Source: Rhizobiaceae bacterium (GTDB taxonomy: Bacteria; Pseudomonadota; Alphaproteobacteria; Rhizobiales; Rhizobiaceae). From it: 61,895 nucleotides of DNA. The notes below the pieces were generated by a model, which worked only from the letters and a program-made list of their open reading frames with translations, had not been told where the DNA came from and made no database searches. Shown in pieces: positions 35,315 through 43,727 of this stretch; position 1 is the stretch's first letter; each line of letters begins with the position of its first letter. Where the stretch lies: contig CAJPFN010000076.1 in the NCBI GenBank assembly GCA_905339215.1, positions 1 to 61,895 of the forward strand. The letters run 5' to 3'. Both the position numbers and the translations under genes were made by a program.

Positions 35315-36250
35315 CTAGCCTCCAACTCGGGGGCACCCGGTCTTTGAGTCAATCATCCGCGCCGCCCTTTGGATGAGCCGTCGGAGCCAGAATATGCCGG
35401 GATCCTGGCTCTTGTACTGATGCCATTGGAGGCACTGTTGCAGCGGAACCAGGGGAAGCGGCACCTCGTGGCATACGATAGGAAGCGAAGGCGCGATCCG
35501 CGCGGCAAGCAAGCCGTGAATGGTCGCCAGACGATCGGTGCCGACAATGAGGTGAGGCATCGCGGCAAAGCTGTAGCATGTAACCTCGATGCGCCGCGCT
35601 ATCCCGCGCTCCTCGAGGGACTTCATGTCGAAGCTTATACCCCTCTCGGGCGGCATCATGCGAATGTGGCCGGCCTCGAGATATTGCTCCTTCGTCAGCG
35701 GCGCCTTTCCGTAGCGCCCATCCTTCCACGCCGCACACACGAACCCGTCTTCGAAGAGTGTCTCACTTGGGTGTTCGTCCGAGATGAACGCCTTGGGCGC
35801 TATGACCAGATCGGCCTCGCCGCGTTCGATGGCCTTTTCGGGGCGCTCCATCTGCGGCAGCAGCTGAAACTGGGCACGGGAACGCTCCAGTTCGGCAAGC
35901 GCGAGCACCTTGGGCATCAGCACGGACATGGAATAGTCCGATAGCAATATGCTGAACTGCCTGGCGGTTTGGGACGGGTCGAAGTGCACGTCCGTGGAGA
36001 TCGCCGCCTCGACGCGGACAATGATGTCGCGAACGGAATGCCGCATGGACTCCGCCCGCGGCGTAAGCTCCAGGCCGCGGCCGACGGGTGTCAGGAGGGG
36101 ATCGTCGAAATAGCTTCGCAGGCGCGCCAGTGCGTTGCTCATCGCGGACTGGGTGATGTTCATCTTGTCGGCCGCGCGACTGACGTTCCGCTCAGCTAGA
36201 AGCAGATCCAGCGCGACGAGGAGGTTCAGGTCTAGGTTCTTGAATCGCAT
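35315..36250 (-). CDS. LysR-family regulator, NodD-like
   Basis: The 311-residue protein has an N-terminal winged helix (LNLLVALDLLLAERNVSRAADKM, ITQSAMSNALARLR) and an effector-binding domain. FKNLDLNLLVALD and the DDPLL segment are typical of the NodD/NahR branch, which senses aromatic compounds. It is divergent from the hydrolase gene that starts the first catabolic operon, the classical layout for an activator of the adjacent pathway. Confidence 0.87.
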   Translation of the reverse strand: MRFKNLDLNLLVALDLLLAERNVSRAADKMNITQSAMSNALARLRSYFDDPLLTPVGRGLELTPRAESMRHSVRDIIVRVEAAISTDVHFDPSQTARQFSILLSDYSMSVLMPKVLALAELERSRAQFQLLPQMERPEKAIERGEADLVIAPKAFISDEHPSETLFEDGFVCAAWKDGRYGKAPLTKEQYLEAGHIRMMPPERGISFDMKSLEERGIARRIEVTCYSFAAMPHLIVGTDRLATIHGLLAARIAPSLPIVCHEVPLPLVPLQQCLQWHQYKSQDPGIFWLRRLIQRAARMIDSKTGCPRVGG

Positions 36251-36272
36251 TCTCGCAGATACTCGCGCAGGT

Positions 36273-36301
36273 ATTCATGTCCGAAATACGATATATCGAA
36301 T
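36273..36301. promoter_or_regulatory. Candidate LysR binding site in the divergent promoter
   Basis: CGATATATCG (36289-36298) is a perfect palindrome within a wider ATTC...GAAT pair (36273-36301). It lies in the 124-base gap between the LysR gene and the hydrolase gene and has the A/T-rich T-N11-A character of LysR sites. Confidence 0.4.
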
Positions 36302-36374
36302 CATTCAATTTCCCAAATATGCCGTCCCGACCTATGCCCTTTCAAGGGAGGACGCGACGGACAAAGGTGCAGCA

Positions 36375-37598
36375 ATGCAGGTCCGTTGGGAGCAGCATTC
36401 GCGACCACCTTACCGCAGGCATCAAGGGAAAGTGGTCTTGTTCAGATATTTTCCGACCAACTACGTCTGGAACCTGTCGGTCGACCTTTCGATCGAGATG
36501 GGCGCGCGCATCGGCGAGATCGAAGAGATGTGCGCCCCGTTGCAGGAAGCTGCGAAAGCACCGGACGCAGCCGGCACGCTAGCGTTCCGCGAGACATGGG
36601 TGAAGATGGCCGACAAACTTGCCGGGCTTGCCGCCGAGGACGAGGCACGCGGCCGTCTTATCTCCTCCGGTGACAAGCTGCTGCGCGCCGCCAACTACAT
36701 GATCACCGCCGAACGCCTGCAGGCGCACGGTTCGGAAGGCCGCCTTGCGCTCTACAGGCGCTTCCTGGAAACGTTTGCGAAGGGCCTCGTCCAGTCCGGT
36801 GCGCCGGCACGCCGGGTCGAAATCCCGTATGAGGGCACGCATCTGGCGGCGCTCTACGTCCCGGCGAGAGACGTCGAGGGGCCGCAATCGCTGCTGGTGC
36901 AGGTCAACGGGCTCGATTCGACCAAGGAGATGAAATATCTCGTCGGCCTGCCCGAGTGGCTGGCCCGTCGCGGCGTCGCCTCCCTCATCGTCGACCAGCC
37001 GGGCACGGGCGAGGCGCTGCGGCTTCAGGGTCTGACCGCGCGTTACGACAGCGAGCATTGGGCGTCGCGCGTCGTCGACTGGCTGGAGGCACAGCCGCAA
37101 GTCGACGCCAAACGCATCGGGCTCGAGGGCGTGTCGCTCGGCGGCTACTACTGCCCGCGCGCCGTCGCCTTCGAGCCGCGCTTCGCCTGCGGTGTCGCTT
37201 GGGGCGCCAACCACGACTGGCGCGACGTGCAGCGAAAGCGGCTGGAGCGCGAGGGCGATTTTCCGGTCCCGCACTACTGGAACCATGTCTGCTGGGTCTG
37301 GGGCGCCAAGGACATCGATGAATTCATGCGGATTGCCGAGAATGTTCATCTCGACGGCATTCTCGACCGCATCCGTGTGCCGTTCCTTGTCACGCACGGC
37401 CAGCTGGACAGCCAGATCCCGCTGAAATGGGCCGAACGGACCTATGAGCAACTGGTCAACAGCCCGAAGCGCGAGCTGAAGATTTTCACCGAACGCGAAG
37501 GCGGCGTGCAGCACGCCAGCTTCGACAATTCGGCGAATGCTGGCGCCTACATCGCCGACTGGGTCGCCGAGACGCTTGGCGGCAGGACCGCCGTCTAA
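36375..37598 (+). CDS. Alpha/beta hydrolase of the 2,6-dihydroxypseudooxynicotine hydrolase-like family
   Basis: The 407-residue protein has a helical N-terminal extension (about 1-145) and an alpha/beta-hydrolase core with triad candidates Ser254 (GVSLGGYY), Asp345 (HGQLDSQ) and His380 (GVQHAS). The long N-terminal cap resembles C-C bond hydrolases acting on aromatic ketones, such as 2,6-dihydroxypseudooxynicotine hydrolase. The ATG at 36375 has AAAGGTG upstream. It is the first gene of the operon and could cleave a ring-fission product or an aryl ketone side chain. Substrate is unknown. Confidence 0.78.
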   Translation: MQVRWEQHSRPPYRRHQGKVVLFRYFPTNYVWNLSVDLSIEMGARIGEIEEMCAPLQEAAKAPDAAGTLAFRETWVKMADKLAGLAAEDEARGRLISSGDKLLRAANYMITAERLQAHGSEGRLALYRRFLETFAKGLVQSGAPARRVEIPYEGTHLAALYVPARDVEGPQSLLVQVNGLDSTKEMKYLVGLPEWLARRGVASLIVDQPGTGEALRLQGLTARYDSEHWASRVVDWLEAQPQVDAKRIGLEGVSLGGYYCPRAVAFEPRFACGVAWGANHDWRDVQRKRLEREGDFPVPHYWNHVCWVWGAKDIDEFMRIAENVHLDGILDRIRVPFLVTHGQLDSQIPLKWAERTYEQLVNSPKRELKIFTEREGGVQHASFDNSANAGAYIADWVAETLGGRTAV

Positions 37599-37623
37599 GA
37601 ACAGAACCCGAAGGAGCCAGATC

Positions 37624-38565
37624 ATGAACATCATCGGACCCGATTACCTGGTTTTCGGCGTCGACGATCTCGTCGCCTGCTCGGAATTCCTGACGGCTTT
37701 CGGCTTGACGCCCGCGGGCGTGGACGACAAGGGCGGGCTATTCGAGGCGCTGGACGGCACCGGCATCATCATCCGGCACAAGAGCGACCCTGACCTGCCG
37801 GCGCCACTGCCGACGGCCACCATGCTGCGCCAGCAAGTCTACGGCGTTCGCGACGACGCCGACATCGAGGCAATCGCGGCGGAACTGGGCAAGGACCGCA
37901 AGGTCCACAGGCTCGCCGACGGCACGATCGAAACAACGGACGATTTTGGCTTCGCGTTGAAATTCCAGGTGACAAAGCGGCGCAAGCTGGAAATGCCGGC
38001 CGAGAAGATCAACGCCCCTGGTGCACCCGCGCAGCGCGGCCCGAACGAACTCGGCGTCTGGGACGGCATGCCGGCCAAGCCGCGCATGCTAAGCCACGCT
38101 GTCTTGTTCGTGCCGGACATCGAGGTAGCCACGGGCTTCTATTGCCAGCGCCTGGGCTTCGTCATCACCGACGTCCTCAAGGGCGCCGGCCCGTTCCTGC
38201 GGCCGAAGGACAATGACGACCACCACACGCTCTTCTTCATCCGCACGCCGGAATACATGAAGGGCATCGAGCACCTGGCTTTCCATATGGGCGGGCCGAC
38301 GGAACTGATGGTCGCCGGATCCCGCTTCGTGAAGTCGGGATACGAGAGTTTCTGGGGGCCGGGCCGCCACAAGTTCGGTTCCAACTGGTTCTGGTACTTC
38401 AACAGCCCGCTCGGCACGCATTTCGAATACGACGCCGACATGGACAAGCACGACGACGAGTGGATCGCGCGCGAAGCGCCGTTCGGGCCCGAAGCCTCCC
38501 AAATGTTCCTGCTTCAGCATCGGGAGAAATGGGTGCCGGGAGGCGGGCCCAAGCCCGACCAATGA
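37624..38565 (+). CDS. Extradiol-type VOC dioxygenase
   Basis: The 313-residue protein has two VOC modules, with the metal ligands of type I extradiol dioxygenases present in the second half: His158 (LSHAVLF), His217 (EHLAFH) and Glu268 (THFEYD). Such enzymes cleave catecholic rings next to the hydroxyls using Fe2+ and O2. It starts 25 bases after the hydrolase and precedes a Rieske ferredoxin, giving a ring-cleavage operon. The exact catechol is unknown. Confidence 0.82.
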   Translation: MNIIGPDYLVFGVDDLVACSEFLTAFGLTPAGVDDKGGLFEALDGTGIIIRHKSDPDLPAPLPTATMLRQQVYGVRDDADIEAIAAELGKDRKVHRLADGTIETTDDFGFALKFQVTKRRKLEMPAEKINAPGAPAQRGPNELGVWDGMPAKPRMLSHAVLFVPDIEVATGFYCQRLGFVITDVLKGAGPFLRPKDNDDHHTLFFIRTPEYMKGIEHLAFHMGGPTELMVAGSRFVKSGYESFWGPGRHKFGSNWFWYFNSPLGTHFEYDADMDKHDDEWIAREAPFGPEASQMFLLQHREKWVPGGGPKPDQ

Positions 38566-38584
38566 CACTGCGGGAGGAGCAACT

Positions 38585-38938
38585 TTGAGGCTGTGCCAAA
38601 CGGACGGGATACCAGAGGGCGAAGCCCGCGGATTTGAGATCGCCGGCTTCGCGCACAAGGTCGTGGTCGTGCGCAGAGGCGGCCGGATCTTCGCCTATCT
38701 CGATTCATGTCCGCACTACGAGGGCGGGACGCCCATGGCCTGGAAAGCGGACCGCTATCTGAACGGCGAAGGAACGCACCTGGCCTGCCACTCGCATGGT
38801 GCGCTCTTCGAGATCGAAACCGGCGAGTGCGTGCTCGGCCCCTGTCTCGGACAACGACTGACGAAGGTGCCGGTCCGCATCTCGCCGTCCGGCGATATCG
38901 AGATGGTGCGGGAGCCGGCTGAGGAGGAACTGGGATGA
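38585..38938 (+). CDS. Rieske [2Fe-2S] ferredoxin
   Basis: The 117-residue protein starts at a TTG with GGAGGAG upstream. It has the two Rieske motifs CPHYEGG (Cys42, His44) and CHSHG (Cys68, His71), enough for one [2Fe-2S] cluster. It overlaps the FAD monooxygenase gene by four bases, so the two are probably partners in electron transfer or hydroxylation. No Rieske oxygenase large subunit is visible in this operon. Confidence 0.87.
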   Translation: MRLCQTDGIPEGEARGFEIAGFAHKVVVVRRGGRIFAYLDSCPHYEGGTPMAWKADRYLNGEGTHLACHSHGALFEIETGECVLGPCLGQRLTKVPVRISPSGDIEMVREPAEEELG

Positions 38939-40065
38939 CAAAGGCCGTGCGCAATGCACTGGTAATCGGCGGCGGCTTCTCCGGAATGTCCGCTGCCATC
39001 GAAATGAGAAAGCGCGGGATCGACGTCGACCTCGTCGAGATCGATCCGGGCTGGCGGTCCTACGGCGCCGGGATCACGCTCGGCGGCGCGACGTTCCGCG
39101 CCTTCAGGACGCTGGGCATCCTCGACGCGTTCATGCGGCGCGGCAGCGCGACCGACGGCCTCGACATCTGCGCGCTCGATGGAACGCTGGTGGCTAAATT
39201 GCCAACGCCGCGGGTGGCGGGTCCGGACGTGCCCGGAAGCGGCGGCATCATGCGACCTGCCTTGGCGGCGATCCTTTCGGAAGCGACCAAGGCCGCCGGC
39301 ACGCAGGCATTCCTCGGAACAAGCTTCGAGAGGATCACTGCGGACGACGGCGGCGTGACGGTAGCACTGACCAATGGCAACACGCGCCGCTACGACCTCG
39401 TCATTGGTGCGGACGGGCTCTTTTCGAAGGTCCGCGAGGCGGTGTTCCCCGATGCGCCACGGCCCACCTATACCGGGCAGTGCGTCTGGCGCGCGGTCGT
39501 GGACCGGCCGGCGGAAATCGAAACGGCCGTCATGTGGCTGGGGCTGAAGGTCAAGGTCGGGATCAATCCGGTCTCGGACAAGCAGGCCTACATCTTCGTC
39601 ACGGTGGATCAGCCGACCAAGCAACGTCTTGCACCGGGCGAGTATCTCCGCGTCTTGAAGGAACTGCTGGAGCCTTTCTCGGCACCGCTGGTCGTCCGGC
39701 TTCGCGAGGAGCTCACCGAAGCCAATTCGGTTGTCTATCGGCCGCTCGAAGCAATGCTGCTACCCAAGCCTTGGCACAGTGGCCGCGTGGTCCTCATCGG
39801 GGATGCCGTGCACGCGACCACGCCGCATCTCGCCTCCGGCGCGTGCATCGGCGTCGAAGATGCCATCGTGCTGGCTGAGGAAATGGAACGAGCCAGCGAC
39901 GTGGAGGCCGGCCTCACGTCGTTCGAGGAGCGGCGCTGGGAACGCTGCCGCATGGTTGTCGAAAACTCGCTGCGCCTTGGGGAGATCGAGATCAGCAACG
40001 GCGACAAGCAGGAGCATGCGGCAATCATGCGCAATTCGATCATGGCGCTCGCCGCGCCGATCTGA
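38935..40065 (+). CDS. FAD-dependent aromatic monooxygenase
   Basis: The 376-residue protein has the dinucleotide motif VIGGGFSGMSAAIEM, GADGLFSKVR (the DG motif) and VVLIGDAVHATTPH (the GD motif) of the group A flavin hydroxylases such as 3-hydroxybenzoate 6-hydroxylase. It should add a hydroxyl using NAD(P)H and O2. It is coupled to the upstream Rieske gene by a four-base overlap. Confidence 0.85.
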   Translation: MTKAVRNALVIGGGFSGMSAAIEMRKRGIDVDLVEIDPGWRSYGAGITLGGATFRAFRTLGILDAFMRRGSATDGLDICALDGTLVAKLPTPRVAGPDVPGSGGIMRPALAAILSEATKAAGTQAFLGTSFERITADDGGVTVALTNGNTRRYDLVIGADGLFSKVREAVFPDAPRPTYTGQCVWRAVVDRPAEIETAVMWLGLKVKVGINPVSDKQAYIFVTVDQPTKQRLAPGEYLRVLKELLEPFSAPLVVRLREELTEANSVVYRPLEAMLLPKPWHSGRVVLIGDAVHATTPHLASGACIGVEDAIVLAEEMERASDVEAGLTSFEERRWERCRMVVENSLRLGEIEISNGDKQEHAAIMRNSIMALAAPI

Positions 40066-40086
40066 ATCGAAAGGGAGGAACGAAAC

Positions 40087-41238
40087 ATGACGACGACCGA
40101 AAAATGGCCGGGGCGCATTGCGCTGATGGTGGCGCATTGCGCCGGTATGGTGGATCTGGTCGCGCTGCCGGTTTGGATCGGCACGCTGATCACGAACTAC
40201 GGTTTCGATCCGCAACAGGCGGGTGCGCTTGCGACACTCTTCCTGGCGGGAGCGGTTGTCGCCAGCGTGTTCTTCGCACCGCAGTTCAACCGCATCAACG
40301 GCCGGCTCGCGGCAACGGGCGGGTTCGCCGTCGCGGCACTCGCCTTCGCTCTCGCGTCGACGCAGACCGCCTTCGGGCCGCTTGCGGCAGCGCATGCACT
40401 TGCGGGCCTCTCCGCCGGCACCGCGCTCTCCTTCACGCACGGGACGATAGGACGAAGCACCAATCCGCATCGCCTTTTTGCGATCGTTGGCACCGCGCTC
40501 GGCGTCTTCGCGATCATCTTCCTCGGTGCAACACCGAACATCGTCGCAGCCGTGGGCGGAGCCGCACTGTTTCAGGTCTTTGCCGGCGTCATGGCGTTGG
40601 CGGCCATCGTCACGGCGCTGCTTTTCCCGAAACCGGCGAACCTCGAAATCACCGGGACTTCCGCGGTGCCGCAGAAGATCGGGCGAGCTGTTTGGGCCGG
40701 CATCCTCGGCGTCAGCACGATGGCGCTTATCCAGGCGATGGTGTTCAGCTTCGTGCAGCAGCTCGGAACGGATCGGGGCTTCGGCATGCAGGCGATCACC
40801 GGCGTGCTGATCGCGCTCGGTTTCGTCAATCTGTTCCCGGCGCCGCTGGCGGCGGTTTTCCAGAACCGCCTCAAAGCGGAAAAGGTGGTCCTGGCGGGAC
40901 CGGTGGCACAGGCTGCGCTCGGGCTGCTCATCATGATGAGCGTGAGCTTCGTCCCCTACGCGGCCGGCGCGCTGCTGTTCACGGCGGTGATGATCTTCAC
41001 GCACACATTCGCATTCGGCCTCCTCTCGCGGCTGGAAGGCACCGGGCGGGCGCTGGCTGGCACGCCGGCCATGCTGATGGTCGGCTCGGCCATCGGGCCG
41101 ATCCTCGGCGGAACGCTGGTGAAGTCCTTCGGCTATCCGGCAATAGGCATCGCAGCCTGCCTCTTCGCGCTGGTAGCCGTCGGCCTGTTCATCCAGGCGC
41201 GCCCGCGCGAGGGTGCCGTCCTTCAGGCCGCCGCGTGA
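40087..41238 (+). CDS. MFS transporter
   Basis: The 383-residue protein has about 12 membrane helices. A GGGAGGAAC site precedes the ATG. Because it lies between the monooxygenase and the cyclase, it probably imports the aromatic substrate of this operon. The stop overlaps a GTG of the next frame, suggesting coupling. Confidence 0.83.
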   Translation: MTTTEKWPGRIALMVAHCAGMVDLVALPVWIGTLITNYGFDPQQAGALATLFLAGAVVASVFFAPQFNRINGRLAATGGFAVAALAFALASTQTAFGPLAAAHALAGLSAGTALSFTHGTIGRSTNPHRLFAIVGTALGVFAIIFLGATPNIVAAVGGAALFQVFAGVMALAAIVTALLFPKPANLEITGTSAVPQKIGRAVWAGILGVSTMALIQAMVFSFVQQLGTDRGFGMQAITGVLIALGFVNLFPAPLAAVFQNRLKAEKVVLAGPVAQAALGLLIMMSVSFVPYAAGALLFTAVMIFTHTFAFGLLSRLEGTGRALAGTPAMLMVGSAIGPILGGTLVKSFGYPAIGIAACLFALVAVGLFIQARPREGAVLQAAA

Positions 41239-41240
41239 AG

Positions 41241-42044
41241 ATGACCATCCATCCTGCATCGCGGCGGATCGTCGACCTCTCCATCTATCTGGAGAATGAC
41301 GTATTGTCAGATCCGCCGCCGCTCGCACCCAAGATCGTCTATCAAGGCCACAAGGAGACGATCCACGAGTTCATGCACCTCTATCCAGGCACTACACCCG
41401 AGGACTATCCGGACGGCGAAGCCGCCGCCGCCGAGCGTCTGCAGATCACCACTCATAGCGGAACGCATCTCGACGCTCCCTGGCATTACCACTCGACGAT
41501 GGATGCCAGGCTAGGTGGCCCTAGGCGCTCGATGACGATTGACGAGGTTCCGCTTGAGTGGTGCTTCCAGCCGGGCGTGAAACTCGACTTCCGGCGGTTC
41601 GACGATGGCTACCGCGTGATGGCCAGCGACGTCGAAGCCGAGCTCAAACGCATCGGCCACGAACTCGCGCCTCTGGAAATTGTCGTTGTGAATACCCGGG
41701 CTGGCTCGCGCTACGGCCATGACGACTACGTGAATACCGGCTGCGGCATGGGGTACGAAGCCACGATGTATCTGCTGGAGCGCGGGGTTCGCGTGACGGG
41801 CACCGACGGTTGGAGCTGGGACCCGCCGATGAAATTCGTAGCCCAGCGTCTGCGGGAAACCGGCGACAAGTCGATGATCTGGGAAGGCCACAAGGCAGGC
41901 CGCGACATCGGCTACTGCCACTTGGAGAAGCTGCACAACCTGGAGGTCCTGCCGCCGACCGGCTTCACCATCGCCTGCTTCCCGCAAAAGGTGCGCGGGG
42001 GCTCGGCAGGGTCCACCCGGGCCGTCGCCATCTTCGACTTGTGA
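41241..42044 (+). CDS. Cyclase/kynurenine formamidase-family metal hydrolase
   Basis: The 267-residue protein has the metal-binding motif HSGTHLDAPWH of the cyclase family (Pfam Cyclase), which includes formamidases and isatin hydrolases. It opens MTIHPASRRIVDLSIYL. A GTG six bases upstream (41235) overlaps the MFS stop and may be used instead. It may hydrolyse a lactone or cyclic product of the pathway. Confidence 0.82.
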   Translation: MTIHPASRRIVDLSIYLENDVLSDPPPLAPKIVYQGHKETIHEFMHLYPGTTPEDYPDGEAAAAERLQITTHSGTHLDAPWHYHSTMDARLGGPRRSMTIDEVPLEWCFQPGVKLDFRRFDDGYRVMASDVEAELKRIGHELAPLEIVVVNTRAGSRYGHDDYVNTGCGMGYEATMYLLERGVRVTGTDGWSWDPPMKFVAQRLRETGDKSMIWEGHKAGRDIGYCHLEKLHNLEVLPPTGFTIACFPQKVRGGSAGSTRAVAIFDL

Positions 42045-42052
42045 GACGTAGA

Positions 42053-42631
42053 ATGAGATTCCCGCCGATTCATCGCGTCGTAACCGGCCATGACGAAGCT
42101 GGTAAGGCGATCGTCGTTTCCAGCGGCCCTCTGCCGCTGGTAAAGGAACTGGCAAGCATTCCGGGGACCCTCTTCCACGAAGTCTGGAACACAAACGGCA
42201 CGCCAGCAGTGATCGACAATGGCGTTGACCCGACCATCGGCGATCTCGTCCTGCCGCCGCCCCCGGCGGGCACGCGGATACGTTTCGTCGATATCCCGCC
42301 GGACGGCGAAGAATTCCTTGCTGAGGGCGCGGCCCGCATGCGCGCCGCATTCAGCGAGGTCGGAGACGCCTCGGCTTCCACGGTGAAGGCCGATTCCCCG
42401 CACCCACTGATGCACCGCACCGAGACGATCGACTACGGCATCGTCATCGAAGGCGAGATGACGCTGGTGCTCGACGACAGCGAAGTGGGCCTGAAGCCGG
42501 GCAGTGTCGTCATCCAGCGCGGGACCAACCACGCCTGGGCCAACAGGTCGGGCAAGCCGTGCCGAATGCTGTTCATGCTCGTCGATGCGCAATATGCGCC
42601 GGAGATCGCCAAGGCGCTGGCGTCACGATGA
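42053..42631 (+). CDS. Cupin domain protein
   Basis: The 192-residue protein has a C-terminal cupin barrel (residues about 120-180), with ETIDYGIVIEGEMTLVLD and RGTNHAWANRSG as the two cupin motifs. The N-terminal half resembles that of cupins found in aromatic catabolic clusters. Binding His residues in the first motif are weak, so catalysis is uncertain. It begins eight bases after the cyclase stop. Confidence 0.78.
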   Translation: MRFPPIHRVVTGHDEAGKAIVVSSGPLPLVKELASIPGTLFHEVWNTNGTPAVIDNGVDPTIGDLVLPPPPAGTRIRFVDIPPDGEEFLAEGAARMRAAFSEVGDASASTVKADSPHPLMHRTETIDYGIVIEGEMTLVLDDSEVGLKPGSVVIQRGTNHAWANRSGKPCRMLFMLVDAQYAPEIAKALASR

Positions 42632-42762
42632 GCAAGCCAGCCTCCGATCGCCATGTTGGACTTGCAGTCACCCATGGCAACGGCGGTTTGATGCGGCACG
42701 TCAGCGGAATCTCTGCCGGCCAAATCGACGGCGTCATTGTGTTGGAAAGGAACCGGTGGTGA
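42628..42762 (+). CDS. Possible 44-codon reading frame, unknown
   Basis: An ATG overlaps the cupin stop (ATGA) and opens a 44-residue frame containing VTHGNGGLMRH, reminiscent of C-terminal thiolase-like sequence. It may be a degenerate gene remnant in the otherwise tightly packed operon, or a chance frame. The next gene starts inside its end. Low confidence that it is translated. Confidence 0.3.
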   Translation: MSKPASDRHVGLAVTHGNGGLMRHVSGISAGQIDGVIVLERNRW

Positions 42763-43724
42763 AACTCGCAACGTTGAAAGATGGTACTCCCGATGGCCGA
42801 CTGCACCTCGTCAGCCGGGATCATTCGCGCTGCGTACCCGCCAAGGCAGCGCCGACGTTGCAGGCGGCACTGGAACAGTGGGAAAGCCTGGAACCCTCGC
42901 TCCGGGCCGAATACGAGGCGCTCAACACCGGCGGCGGCGAGACATTCGATCCCGCCCGTGCCGCAGCCCCCTTGCCGCGTGCCTGGCAGTGGCTCGATGG
43001 TTCCGCCTATGACAGCCACGGGCAACTGATGCAGAAGGTTTTCAAGCTGCCGCCGGTCGATACGGCCGGACGGCCCCTGATGTACCAGGGCCAGAGCGAC
43101 CGGTTCTATGCGCCGACGGCGGACGTGAAATTTCCCTCCGAGGAAGACGGGATCGATTTCGAGGGCGAGTTCGGCATCATCACCGGTGCGGTGCCGATGG
43201 GCACCGATGCCGCCGAAGCGAGAAAGCACATCCGACTGGTCGTCCAGATCAATGACTGGAGCCTGCGCAAGCTTGCACCGATGGAAATGAAGACCGGCTT
43301 CGGGTGGATCCACGCCAAGCCGGCGAGTTCGATGGCGCCGGTGGCCGTCACGCCCGACGAACTGGGTTCGCATTGGCGCGACGCGCGCGTTGATCTTCCG
43401 CTGCAGGTGGATTGGAACGGCAGGCGCTTCGGTGCCGCCAACGGATATGCGATGAGCGTCGGCTTCGACGAATTGGTGGCCCATGCCGCCTACTCGCGCG
43501 ATCTGGTCGCCGGAACGGTGATCGGCTCGGGAACGGTCTCGAACGAGAACTATCGCGAGGTCGGCTCCTCCTGTATCGCCGAACGCAGAGGGATCGAGCT
43601 GATCGATCTGGGCGAACCGAGGACCGGCTTCATGAAGTTCGGAGACAGGGTGCGCATGGAAGCCATGCTGCCTGACGGCACGCCGCTATTCGGCGCGATC
43701 GACCAGAAGGCAGTCCGAGGCTAG
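42759..43724 (+). CDS. Fumarylacetoacetate hydrolase-family protein
   Basis: The 321-residue protein starts with VKLATLKDG (GTG), typical of the family with an N-terminal FAA domain, and has the metal ligands in FEGEFG (two Glu) and INDWSLR (Asp). Members cleave C-C bonds in ring-fission products or act as isomerases. It has an AAAGGA site. Two adjacent GTG codons (42756 and 42759) could both serve as start. Confidence 0.84.
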   Translation: MKLATLKDGTPDGRLHLVSRDHSRCVPAKAAPTLQAALEQWESLEPSLRAEYEALNTGGGETFDPARAAAPLPRAWQWLDGSAYDSHGQLMQKVFKLPPVDTAGRPLMYQGQSDRFYAPTADVKFPSEEDGIDFEGEFGIITGAVPMGTDAAEARKHIRLVVQINDWSLRKLAPMEMKTGFGWIHAKPASSMAPVAVTPDELGSHWRDARVDLPLQVDWNGRRFGAANGYAMSVGFDELVAHAAYSRDLVAGTVIGSGTVSNENYREVGSSCIAERRGIELIDLGEPRTGFMKFGDRVRMEAMLPDGTPLFGAIDQKAVRG

Positions 43725-43727
43725 CGG

